Origin: Treponema sp.
Lineage (GTDB): Bacteria; Spirochaetota; Spirochaetia; Treponematales; Breznakiellaceae
Direction: 5' to 3'
Length of the DNA: 6,027 bases
NCBI GenBank assembly: GCA_009784995.1
Contig: WQXE01000116.1
Coordinates: 1 to 6,027, forward strand
Below are positions 1 to 6,027 of the stretch, piece after piece (the first letter of the stretch is position 1; every line of letters starts with the position of its first letter). The position numbers and the translations under genes were made by a program. The notes under the pieces were generated by a model. The model saw nothing but the letters and a program-made list of their open reading frames with translations, ran no database searches and was not told the origin of the DNA.

Positions 1-1260
1 TACAGTTTTTCCTGACGCTGCCGCCGCCGCCGCGAGCGCGGAAAGGAACCCAAACATAAATATTATAACTACTTCGTAAGGTAAAATCCTGGAAGGAATT
101 TCTTTTATATAAAATACAGTAGGAGAAAAAACAGCGAAATTAGCGGTCATACCCGCTCCAAAAAATAAAGCGATTTTATTTATAAAAGAAATTATTACAT
201 TTACAATAGATTCAATAATAGAAAAAAATCGCTGGATATTTAACGTTATCAATAATCCAAAAATTAAACCAATTCCAGCCCCTGTAAAACCTATAATAGC
301 TCCGTCAATTATAAATACCGATCTTACAGCGTTTTCACTTCCCCCAACTGCTCTTAATAATCCGATTTCTTCGCGTCTTTGCAATACAGCCCTTCTTTGC
401 GCCTGAAAAATATTTAAACCTACTACAATAAAAATTAACCCTACAAGTACAAACATAAAAAGTTTTTCTGTCCGCAGAGCGCCAAAAAAGGAACGGTTAT
501 AATCTCTCCAGCTTGATAATTTAATATCATTAAAATTATTACTTAATAATAACCTTTGCGCCTGTTCATAAATATTTCTATCCAAAAAACGGTTAGTAAT
601 TTTTATTCCCAATTTTAAATCACTTTCATTATCCAATAAAGAAACATCATTTAAATTGATAAACGCCCAGTTACAGTCATATTCATAATAACCTGTTCTG
701 AATATTCCACTTACAATAAAATTTTCAAAACCGCCTTCATCTTCCGAAGATAAAATTTCTGTAATCGAATATATTGTAACTTCATCACCTACTCTTAAAC
801 TTAATCTTTTCGCTAGCTCGGCTCCAAGTAATACATTATTTGGATTTGTTAAATCAAAAAACCCGCTTTCAAAATCAAGTTTATTTGCCATTGATTTATC
901 TATTTCCGGTGTATTTTCTTTTAATCCTCTTATCAATACAGCCTGCTGCCCGGAAATTCTTCCCCTCGCGATTGCCTGAAATTCCTTAAACGGAATCGCG
1001 GCGTTCACTCCTTGCATCGAAAGCAGTAATGTCTGTATATTATCTGTATCTTCTTCCGGAAATTTTTCCACACGAAGATGATAAGACGAAACTTCCAGAA
1101 TACTTTCTATAAATCCCAACTGAAATCCGTTCATTACAGAAATAATTACGATTAAAGCCAAAACACCTATAGCGATTCCCAAAACGGCTAAAATCGGCGA
1201 ACTCGATCTTCCTTTAAAAATATATCTTGACGCGACAAATAAAATCCAGGAAACTTTCAA
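1..1260 (-). CDS. LolC/LolE-family lipoprotein-releasing ABC transporter permease (C-terminus cut off)
   Basis: I translated this frame by hand from 1260 to base 1: 420 codons without a stop, running off the left edge. The N-terminus (KVSWILFVASRYIFKGRSS, then a membrane segment at residues 21-42 containing SVMNGFQ) is the LolC/LolE pattern. A periplasmic domain of about 220 residues follows. Further membrane segments lie at about 267-286, 315-340 and 396-415, giving the four-segment MacB/FtsX-type permease layout. The loop QRREEIGLLRAVGG after segment 2 matches the conserved cytoplasmic motif of this family. In the family, LolCDE uses ATP to release lipoproteins from the inner membrane to the carrier LolA. 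The start is TTG at 1260: the same frame has a stop at 1278-1276 and no ATG, GTG or TTG between. Its TTGA overlaps the upstream stop by 4 bases, which suggests translational coupling. LolC and LolE cannot be told apart here, and a related FtsX-like exporter is possible. The lolD ATPase may lie beyond the left edge. Only a few C-terminal residues are probably missing. Confidence 0.87.
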   Translation of the reverse strand, partial: MKVSWILFVASRYIFKGRSSSPILAVLGIAIGVLALIVIISVMNGFQLGFIESILEVSSYHLRVEKFPEEDTDNIQTLLLSMQGVNAAIPFKEFQAIARGRISGQQAVLIRGLKENTPEIDKSMANKLDFESGFFDLTNPNNVLLGAELAKRLSLRVGDEVTIYSITEILSSEDEGGFENFIVSGIFRTGYYEYDCNWAFINLNDVSLLDNESDLKLGIKITNRFLDRNIYEQAQRLLLSNNFNDIKLSSWRDYNRSFFGALRTEKLFMFVLVGLIFIVVGLNIFQAQRRAVLQRREEIGLLRAVGGSENAVRSVFIIDGAIIGFTGAGIGLIFGLLITLNIQRFFSIIESIVNVIISFINKIALFFGAGMTANFAVFSPTVFYIKEIPSRILPYEVVIIFMFGFLSALAAAAAASGKTV

Positions 1261-2417
1261 TCTCTTACCCTTGTTTCAGAAATCTTTACTCCATCTTCCC
1301 ATATCGCTCTAAGCACAACCGTATCATTCATATATAATTCTTCGGTATCTATATTTCCATCTGTATATACAACTCTTTCCAGAACACCGTTTTTATAATT
1401 TCTTTCAAGTATTCTGTCTCCGTTTGAATTATATTCAAACTCAGCCATTTGAATATTATCACCTTCAATTTTAGTTGTGGAAATTATTCGATTATCCAGC
1501 CATGTATTTTGAATAACCCATTCAACTTCTCCGTCTTCGCTGTAATAAGTTTGAGATACTGTTCTTCCGCGTATATCGGTATCATATATAATTTTTGATT
1601 CTTCCGCGACAAATATATCTCCAAAAAAATCCGGGTATAAATTCTGTCTTTCTGTTACAAACATACCGGCGTTTCTTTCTATATCCATCATTCTTCTTGG
1701 AAAAGAAATTAATACAGGATTATTTAACCCAAGCTGCGTTGTCCTGTGAAATACTCTTTCTATTGTTCTAAGTGATAATGAATTGTTATAAAAATAATAA
1801 TCTGTATATAAACTTAAATAATTATCGCCGTCATCCCATACAGAAACCATAGCGCTTATTAAAAAATCCTCGTTATATTCAAAATCAATTCTAATTATTC
1901 CGCCATCATCAAAAAATCTGTATTCACTGATTAAAAATAATTTATCATCAAATATTTCTACAAAACCTGTTCTGTTTATTACCTGTCCTTCATTTGTTAC
2001 TGTCGAATTGATAAAAACAGCGTTTACCCGCGTGTTCTTTTCGATATCCCTGAATATCCATTGAACTCTTATAGGCTGCCTGTTTCTGTGAAGTGTTCGA
2101 ATTTCAACTAAATAATTTTCTTCGTAGTACGAATATAAAAAATCCGGTACATCGCCGTGATAAACAAAGTCAATGGAAAGAGCGTATTCATTTCTTAACG
2201 CGGTAAAACTTGTAAAAGTTTCTTCTAGCGGCATTCCGCCTATATTTGAACGAAACCAGCGCGGCGGCTGTTTTACCCAATTTTCAGAAATTTCTATAAA
2301 ATCATTTTCTATATATTCATTGTCAAATAAAAAATCCAGCTCTTGCGTAAGAGCAATCAAACCGGCAAACAGGAGTAATACAATAAAAGTAATAATTACA
2401 ATCTTTTTTTTATTCAA
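1257..2417 (-). CDS. Membrane-anchored or exported protein of unknown function (386 aa)
   Basis: I do not recognise a named family. The frame is open from TTG 2462, but I place the start at TTG 2417 (MNKKKIVIITF...). A very strong Shine-Dalgarno, GGGGAGG at 2434-2428, sits 10 bases before it, and this start puts the Lys-rich n-region directly before the hydrophobic segment at residues 6-24. That segment is either a signal peptide or an N-terminal anchor; there is no lipobox cysteine, so it is not a lipoprotein. The rest is polar and rich in aromatic and acidic residues, as expected of a periplasmic beta-rich protein. The last 80-100 residues show short alternating units (YYSEDGEVEW, YNSNGDRILERNY, YTDGNIDTEELY, WEDGVKISETR) that resemble YD or MORN-like beta-hairpin repeats, though only loosely. 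It overlaps the ftsY end by 8 bases, and its TGA overlaps the TTG of the Lol-type permease. That position suggests an envelope role, perhaps with the transporter, but this is inference. Confidence 0.8.
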   Translation of the reverse strand: MNKKKIVIITFIVLLLFAGLIALTQELDFLFDNEYIENDFIEISENWVKQPPRWFRSNIGGMPLEETFTSFTALRNEYALSIDFVYHGDVPDFLYSYYEENYLVEIRTLHRNRQPIRVQWIFRDIEKNTRVNAVFINSTVTNEGQVINRTGFVEIFDDKLFLISEYRFFDDGGIIRIDFEYNEDFLISAMVSVWDDGDNYLSLYTDYYFYNNSLSLRTIERVFHRTTQLGLNNPVLISFPRRMMDIERNAGMFVTERQNLYPDFFGDIFVAEESKIIYDTDIRGRTVSQTYYSEDGEVEWVIQNTWLDNRIISTTKIEGDNIQMAEFEYNSNGDRILERNYKNGVLERVVYTDGNIDTEELYMNDTVVLRAIWEDGVKISETRVRD

Positions 2418-3282
2418 TTCCGGCAAACCTCCCCGCGAATTTTTTTGGATCAAAATATTCAATATCGGTATATTTTTCTCCTGTACATAAATAAATAACC
2501 GGCAGCTGTAATTCTGAAGCGATGGAAAAAACTACTCCGCCTTTTGCCGTTGAATCGTATTTTGTAAGTATTATTCCGTCCAGCTTCACGGCGGAATTAA
2601 AAACCTCGGCTTGCGTAAAAGCGTTTCTGCCTGTAGTAGCGTCTAACACAAGATATTTTAAATATTTCGCGCTGCCCGCTTTGGATTCCACTACCCTGTC
2701 AATTTTTCTAAGTTCCTCTACAAGCGCTGTTTTTGTGTGCATTCTGCCCGCGGTATCCGCGATAACTATATCCACATCCGCGGAAATTGCCGCTTCCAGC
2801 GCGTCATAAACAACAGCCGCGGGGTCTCCTCCCTGTTTATGAGCGATTACCCTTGTATTTAATTTTTCTCCGTGTATCTTTAGTTGATCAATCGCGGCGG
2901 CTCTGAATGTATCCGCGGCGGCAAGAATTGTTTTTTTATTATAACGCGTATTGTAAAAATGTGAAAGCTTGGCGGCTGTTGTGGTTTTTCCTACGCCATT
3001 TACTCCAAGTATTAAAATTGCTGTAAAATCTTCATTTTCAAAATTGCCAGTTTGAGCCGTATTTGCTTTTAATAACTCTTCCTCCAGAAGCTGGCAAAGT
3101 TTTTGTAAGAAATCATCTGTTTTTTCTTTTTTACAGCGTTCTTTTAAAACCTCTGTCATTTTGTACGCGTGAGCCGGTCCAAAATCTCCTTCGATTAATA
3201 AATCGCAAAGATCATCGTATAATTCATCGTTAACCGCGTTTTTTCCCGAAAAAAAGTTTTTTAATTTTTCGCTGAATTTCAT
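2410..3282 (-). CDS. ftsY: Signal recognition particle receptor FtsY
   Basis: FtsY is the SRP receptor, an SRP-family GTPase that docks ribosome-nascent chain-SRP complexes at the inner membrane and hands them to the Sec translocon. All the GTPase motifs are visible: P-loop GVNGVGKTTT at 93-102, DTFRAAA at 124-130, DTAGR at 176-180, DATTGRNA at 214-221, TKYD at 240-243 followed by STAKGG, and the closing CTGEK at 266-270. Residues 1-85 are the helical N domain. The long acidic A domain of E. coli FtsY (497 aa) is absent; 290 aa is the short NG form common in many bacteria. The N-terminal KFSEKLKNFF can form an amphipathic helix, as used for membrane binding in short FtsYs. Several positions differ from the usual pattern: GRN for GQN, TKYD for TKLD, STAKGG for GTAKGG. 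The ATG directly follows the TAA of the upstream gene (TAAATG) with only a weak GGGCGG ribosome site, so translation is probably coupled. Confidence 0.96.
   Translation of the reverse strand: MKFSEKLKNFFSGKNAVNDELYDDLCDLLIEGDFGPAHAYKMTEVLKERCKKEKTDDFLQKLCQLLEEELLKANTAQTGNFENEDFTAILILGVNGVGKTTTAAKLSHFYNTRYNKKTILAAADTFRAAAIDQLKIHGEKLNTRVIAHKQGGDPAAVVYDALEAAISADVDIVIADTAGRMHTKTALVEELRKIDRVVESKAGSAKYLKYLVLDATTGRNAFTQAEVFNSAVKLDGIILTKYDSTAKGGVVFSIASELQLPVIYLCTGEKYTDIEYFDPKKFAGRFAGIE
2428..2434 (-). promoter_or_regulatory. Strong Shine-Dalgarno that decides the start of the 386-aa gene
   Basis: GGGGAGG on the minus strand lies inside the last codons of ftsY (Gly-Arg of AGRFAGIE), 10 bases before TTG 2417. 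It is only 2 bases from TTG 2426, which is too close, and downstream of TTG 2462. TTG 2417 is therefore the best start. Confidence 0.65.
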
Positions 3283-4764
3283 TTATCTGCCGCCCGATCT
3301 TATTACAGGAGTCGAAGTTCTATTCGCTGTATGAAGATATCTGACTAAACGGTAAATTCCATACGCGGAAACAACTCCCGCCGCGACCAATGTACCGGTA
3401 TAAAAATTCATTGAATTTATATATTGCCCGTAAAAATCATCGTTATGTCTTCCTCTTTGGGAATTATCAAGCCTTATAGCTGTATCAGCGCTGAAAAAAT
3501 TATGATACGCTATCCACGCTGTAATGCCGGAAATCCACATACCGCCGTAAACCCAGTAAAACCAGTTTCGATCTCTTTCTACCTGACCTTCCTGAAGAGG
3601 TATTGTAGCGCGTAATGACAGCGATTGCGGAATATTAGACACATTTGGTGTCTGAAAAATAATTTCACTTTTTAAATTATCCGGTGTTTCAAATTCCAAA
3701 TATACCATTTGATTAACAGGCAAACGTAATGTTAACGGAGTTTCACCGATATAAAGCGCGCCGTTATAAATACTGCCTTCATAATTGGAAAATATTTCTA
3801 CATCAACATAATCAACAGGTTTTAGATTAATGCTGATTTCTACAATTTCACCTTCAAAAATTTCTGTTTCAAATGTCAGGCTTTCGTGATGTTCGGATGA
3901 CGCCGAAATTGTAATTGTTCCCGGCGGATATTCAAGTGTTGTATTTTCTCCTCTTCCCGCGAAAGTTCTGTTTATCAAAACCAATGTATCATCAGGTTCG
4001 GTTTTTATCGCTAAAGCCGCGGGAGTATTCCCGGAAAGCGTTAAAAGCAATCTTCTTGTTATTTCGTCTAACGCGTTGTCAATATCATTAAGAGAAAAAA
4101 TTATATCATCTTCCCAAACAAAAGATCTTGTATAAACCGTATAAAGCTTTACAGTAAAAAAATATCTTCCATGAAACTCAATAATCGAACCGGATAAAAA
4201 CGCGTCCGCTTTTTGTTCGGTACAAAATCTGAATTCTGTTCCCGCGGCGGGCGCTGCCGGAAATGTAAAATTAAGGTTAGCGGACGTTAGACTAAACTCC
4301 GGTTCATTGTTAATTAAAGGAGCGTTATCTTCGATCTCTTGCAAATTAGCCCTTAACACTTCTATTTCGCTGTCCAGTCTCGCGATATTCTGCCGGTATC
4401 TCCAGTCAGGATCACCCATAAACACAAACGAAGATCGTTCGTTCAATTTAGCCGCTAGCGCTCTCGCGGCGTTGGAACGCTGGTGGTACCAGGTATAATC
4501 AACATAATACGCGTATTCAGGTGATATACGGGTACGGTAACTTACAGTATTTATTTTTTCTACCAATTTTCTTGTAACAACACTTGAAATATTTGTTTTT
4601 TCCGCGGGTAAAGAGCTTGTATCAAAATCTGTAATACATAAAATTCATTCGTTACTTAGCGGTAGAATTTCATTTTCAACTATTGTATCCGCGGCTCCCA
4701 TAGCGAAAAGCCGCGTGCTCAACGCGAGAAAAATTACAGATAAACAAAACAATTTAATTTTCAA
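3283..4764 (-). CDS. Secreted PEGA-like protein with an in-frame TGA at codon 40 (possible pseudogene or readthrough gene)
   Basis: The full frame runs from TTG 4764 to TAA at 3283 (493 sense positions counting the TGA). TTG 4764 has a good ribosome site (TGGAG at 4774-4770) 5 bases upstream, 16 bases after the prfB stop. It begins with a clear signal peptide, MKIKLFCLSVIFLALSTRLFA, cleavage expected after A21. Codon 40 is TGA (4647-4645); the frame then continues at once with ILCITDFDTSSLPAEK, a beta-strand pattern like the N-terminus of CsgG/TolB-type envelope proteins, and stays open for 453 codons. Later parts are a coiled coil at about 123-148, two PEGA-like beta domains at about 250-316 and 318-390, and membrane segments at about 402-421 and 455-475. 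The open frame after the TGA can be read from TTG 4566, but that start has no convincing ribosome site and loses the signal peptide. Function is unknown; PEGA domains are found in bacterial surface and envelope proteins. It lies between prfB and ftsY and abuts ftsY. Whether it is made as one protein is unresolved. Confidence 0.75.
4645..4647 (-). other. In-frame TGA codon inside the PEGA-like gene
   Basis: The codons around it read AAC GAA TGA ATT TTA TGT. It separates the signal peptide plus 18 mature residues from the rest of the protein, and both sides are in the same frame. TGA is a true stop in this organism: it ends prfB and the 386-aa gene, and it drives the prfB frameshift. One base change from TGG (Trp) would create it. 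Confidence 0.85.
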
Positions 4765-4769
4765 TATTA

Positions 4770-4774
4770 CTCCA
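4770..4774 (-). promoter_or_regulatory. Ribosome binding site for the PEGA-like gene
   Basis: TGGAG lies 5 bases before TTG 4764, in the short gap after the prfB stop. It is the only good ribosome site for this frame and supports the start upstream of the TGA, with the signal peptide, as the original start. Confidence 0.65.
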
Positions 4775-4780
4775 AATTAA

Positions 4781-5891
4781 TCAACCTTGATTCGAACGCC
4801 AGGAAAATTTTAAATATTCTTCGATGAACGGATCGATATCACCGTCCATTACCGCCTGAATGTTGCCTTTTTCAACTTTAGTCCGGTAATCTTTTACCAT
4901 CGTATATGGCTGAAATACATACGATCTAATCTGGTTACCCCATGAAATATCTTTTTTTTCCTGAGAAAACTTCGCGTTTTCTTTTTCCTTTTCCTGCCTG
5001 TAATGTTCATAAAGCCGGGCTTTTAAAATACTCATCGCTATTGCCCGGTTTTTAATTTGACTGCGTTCATTTTGACAGGCAACCACTATACCTGTCGGGA
5101 TATGCGTAAAACGAACCGCGCTGTCGGTTTTATTTACATGCTGACCTCCGGCTCCGCCCGCCCGGTATGTGTCTACGCGTAAATCCTCAGGTTTTATCTC
5201 TACTTCGATAGTATCATCTATAACGGGAAATAAATAAACAGAGGCGAACGATGTATGCCTGCGCGCGTTAGAATCAAAAGGACTTATTCTGACAAGGCGG
5301 TGTATGCCGGATTCACCTTTTAAATAACCATAGGCGTAATCTCCCTCTATACGACAAGTGGCGGATTTGATTCCCCCTTCCGCTTCCTGCCTGTCAACTT
5401 CTTCAACGGAAAAACCTTTATGCTCCGCCCAGCGCAGGTACATGCGGTAGAGCATCTGCGACCAGTCACAAGCTTCAGTTCCGCCGGCACCCGAATGAAC
5501 CGTAAAAAAGCAGGCGTTTTTGTCCATTTCGCCAGACATTAATTCGATAATATTTAACTTTTCATACCTTTCCGTTAGGTTTTTTAAAGTACTTTCGATA
5601 CCGGTACTTTCATTTTCATCTTTAGCTTCGGTAGCCAGTTCAAAAAGAGTTTGTAAATCCGTTACTTCATCTCGAATCGCTTTCCAGGGTTCATATCGAT
5701 TTTTAAGACTTTTTAATGAAGAAACAGTTTTTTCTACAGTTTCTTGATCATTCCAGAAACCCGGTTCCGCGGTTTTCGCCTCTAATTCGCTAATACGCCG
5801 CGCGAATGAAGCGTCTTCAAAGCCGCCTCCAGTGGTCAGCTGTTTTTTTAAATAAATCCTCTATTGGCGAACCTAATTCAGCAAGTAACAT
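4781..5891 (-). CDS. prfB: Peptide chain release factor 2 (RF2), with programmed +1 frameshift
   Basis: RF2 recognises UAA and UGA stop codons on the ribosome and triggers release of the finished protein. Frame one is ATG 5891 to CTT 5822 (24 codons, MLLAELGSPIEDLF...HWRRL), then TGA at 5819-5817. A +1 shift at CTT-T gives GAA GAC GCT and an open frame to TGA at 4783-4781, for a total of 369 aa (E. coli RF2 has 365). I checked by hand that the part from 5818 to 5540 has no stop. The stop-codon reading motif SPF is at 203-205 and the catalytic GGQ at 248-250, both two residues from their E. coli positions. The residue matching E. coli 246 is Ala, as in most bacteria. The C-terminal EKKDISWGNQIRSYVFQPYTMVKDYRT is typical RF2. 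AGGAG at 5902-5898 lies 6 bases before the ATG. An open frame beginning at ATG 5539 is only the C-terminal 252 residues and should not be taken as the gene. Confidence 0.96.
5817..5830 (-). promoter_or_regulatory. prfB programmed +1 frameshift site (internal Shine-Dalgarno, CTT slip codon, TGA)
   Basis: The site reads GGAGG CGG CTT TGA A. The internal Shine-Dalgarno GGAGG (5830-5826) ends 3 bases before the CTT slip codon (5822-5820), the same spacing as the E. coli prfB site. When RF2 is scarce, the ribosome pauses at the TGA, slips to TTT and makes full-length RF2, which is the known autoregulation. TGA is codon 25 here against 26 in E. coli, and the base after it is A rather than the usual C. 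Confidence 0.95.
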
Positions 5892-5918
5892 GGCAAACTC
5901 CTACTATAATATGGCAAA
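5886..5918 (-). repeat. Short imperfect direct repeat around the prfB start codon
   Basis: TTTGCCATATTA (5918-5907) and TTTGCCATGTTA (5897-5886) match at 11 of 12 positions, 21 bases apart. The second copy contains the prfB start codon and second codon. It may be a small tandem duplication or chance. Confidence 0.5.
5898..5902 (-). promoter_or_regulatory. prfB ribosome binding site
   Basis: AGGAG lies 6 bases before ATG 5891, and fixes the start of RF2 ahead of the frameshift site. Confidence 0.8.
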
Positions 5919-5919
5919 T

Positions 5920-5946
5920 TTTATAATAAAAACAAAAGAAAATCAA
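5920..5946 (-). promoter_or_regulatory. Possible sigma-70-type promoter for the prfB operon
   Basis: TTGATT (5946-5941) and TATAAA (5925-5920) are separated by 15 bases, shorter than the ideal 17. Initiation would fall near 5913, about 20 bases before the prfB ATG and upstream of its ribosome site. An alternative is TTGTTT (5935-5930) with TATTAT (5911-5906) at an 18-base spacing, but its start would leave the ribosome site almost at the 5' end. The region is AT-rich, so such matches arise easily by chance. Confidence 0.3.
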
Positions 5947-5957
5947 TATTCTCGTCA

Positions 5958-5986
5958 TTGTAATTTCTTCTTATTTACTCTATTAT
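5958..5986 (+). promoter_or_regulatory. Probable sigma-70-type promoter for the divergent gene
   Basis: TTGTAA (5958-5963) and TATTAT (5981-5986) are separated by exactly 17 bases. Transcription would start near 5993, just upstream of the ribosome site of the gene beginning at 6010. The spacing and position support it; the AT-rich background weakens it. Confidence 0.5.
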
Positions 5987-5996
5987 TTTAGAAATT

Positions 5997-6003
5997 AAGG
6001 TGG
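5997..6003 (+). promoter_or_regulatory. Ribosome binding site of the divergent gene
   Basis: AAGGTGG sits 6 bases before ATG 6010, a good Shine-Dalgarno at good spacing. Confidence 0.65.
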
Positions 6004-6009
6004 AATATA

Positions 6010-6027
6010 ATGAATAATCGTAAGAAA
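6010..6027 (+). CDS. Start of a divergent gene (first six codons, MNNRKK), product unknown
   Basis: ATG 6010 begins an open frame of six codons (Met-Asn-Asn-Arg-Lys-Lys) that runs off the right edge. It is supported by the ribosome site at 5997-6003 and a promoter-like pair at 5958-5986, and it lies head to head with prfB. The basic N-terminus would fit a signal peptide n-region or many cytoplasmic proteins, so no function can be given. Confidence 0.55.

Noticed and set aside
2418..2462. TTG 2462 as the start of the 386-aa gene
   Set aside because: It would overlap ftsY by 53 bases and add a non-hydrophobic extension before the signal segment; the strong ribosome site lies downstream of it.
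2173..2809. Plus-strand open frames opposite the 386-aa gene and ftsY
   Set aside because: They are antisense shadows of well-supported genes, with no ribosome sites or family resemblance.
3424..4498. Plus-strand 63-codon frames opposite the PEGA-like gene
   Set aside because: Low-complexity antisense frames with no supporting start signals.
3283..4566. TTG 4566 as the true start of the PEGA-like gene
   Set aside because: It has no good ribosome site and would drop the signal peptide and the in-frame CITDFD segment. It remains possible only as a restart after the TGA.
4645..4647. TGA as a tryptophan codon through an alternative genetic code
   Set aside because: The window encodes RF2 with its TGA-dependent frameshift, prfB and the 386-aa gene end in TGA, and TGG is used freely for Trp.
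4600..4647. TGA as a selenocysteine codon
   Set aside because: I see no convincing stem-loop directly after the TGA, and the protein shows no redox motif there. A covariance search for a bacterial SECIS element would settle it.
4741..4780. Terminator between prfB and the PEGA-like gene
   Set aside because: The gap is 16 bases, with no GC-rich hairpin followed by a T run; the operon appears continuous.
5806..5991. Plus-strand 61-codon frame opposite the prfB start
   Set aside because: It is antisense to the prfB start and frameshift site, without a ribosome site or recognisable protein features.

Overview
This is a 6 kb, AT-rich window of what looks like ordinary chromosomal DNA. It carries one compact minus-strand operon (transcribed right to left) and the first codons of a divergent plus-strand gene at the right edge. 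The gene content suggests a Gram-negative-type bacterium with an outer membrane, most likely a spirochaete near Treponema. Reasons are a short FtsY with a TKYD rather than TKLD motif, a secreted PEGA-like protein with two C-terminal membrane segments, a Lol-type permease, and several TTG starts. The placement is inference from general family knowledge; no search was possible.

Layout from right to left. (1) 6010-6027, the start of a divergent plus-strand gene (six codons) with its own promoter and ribosome binding site. (2) 5892-6009, a 118-base divergent intergenic region with a possible prfB promoter and a short direct repeat. (3) 4781-5891, prfB (release factor 2), including the classic programmed +1 frameshift at an in-frame TGA after codon 24. 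The open frame that starts at 5539 is only the C-terminal two thirds of the protein. (4) 3283-4764, a secreted PEGA-like protein that starts at TTG 4764 with a signal peptide but has an in-frame TGA at codon 40 (4647-4645). (5) 2410-3282, ftsY, the SRP receptor GTPase; its ATG directly abuts the upstream stop codon. (6) 1257-2417, a membrane-anchored or exported protein of unknown function, overlapping the end of ftsY by 8 bases. (7) 1-1260, a LolC/LolE-family permease cut off by the left edge; its TTG overlaps the preceding TGA.

The genes are joined by gaps of 16 and 0 bases and by overlaps of 8 and 4 bases, and I see no terminator between them, so they probably form one transcript with translational coupling. 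Their themes are translation termination (RF2), co-translational targeting to the inner membrane (FtsY), exported envelope proteins (two unknowns) and release of lipoproteins from the inner membrane (Lol permease).

The main point of interest is the in-frame TGA in the gene directly downstream of prfB. TGA is read by RF2, and prfB is itself regulated through a TGA. The downstream gene may be a simple nonsense mutant, a sequence error, or a gene read through when RF2 is limiting. The sequence alone cannot decide. A second unexplained signal is a strong excess of the palindrome CCGCGG (nine copies) and of CGCG in otherwise AT-rich DNA. I found no mobile element, CRISPR array, tRNA or rRNA.
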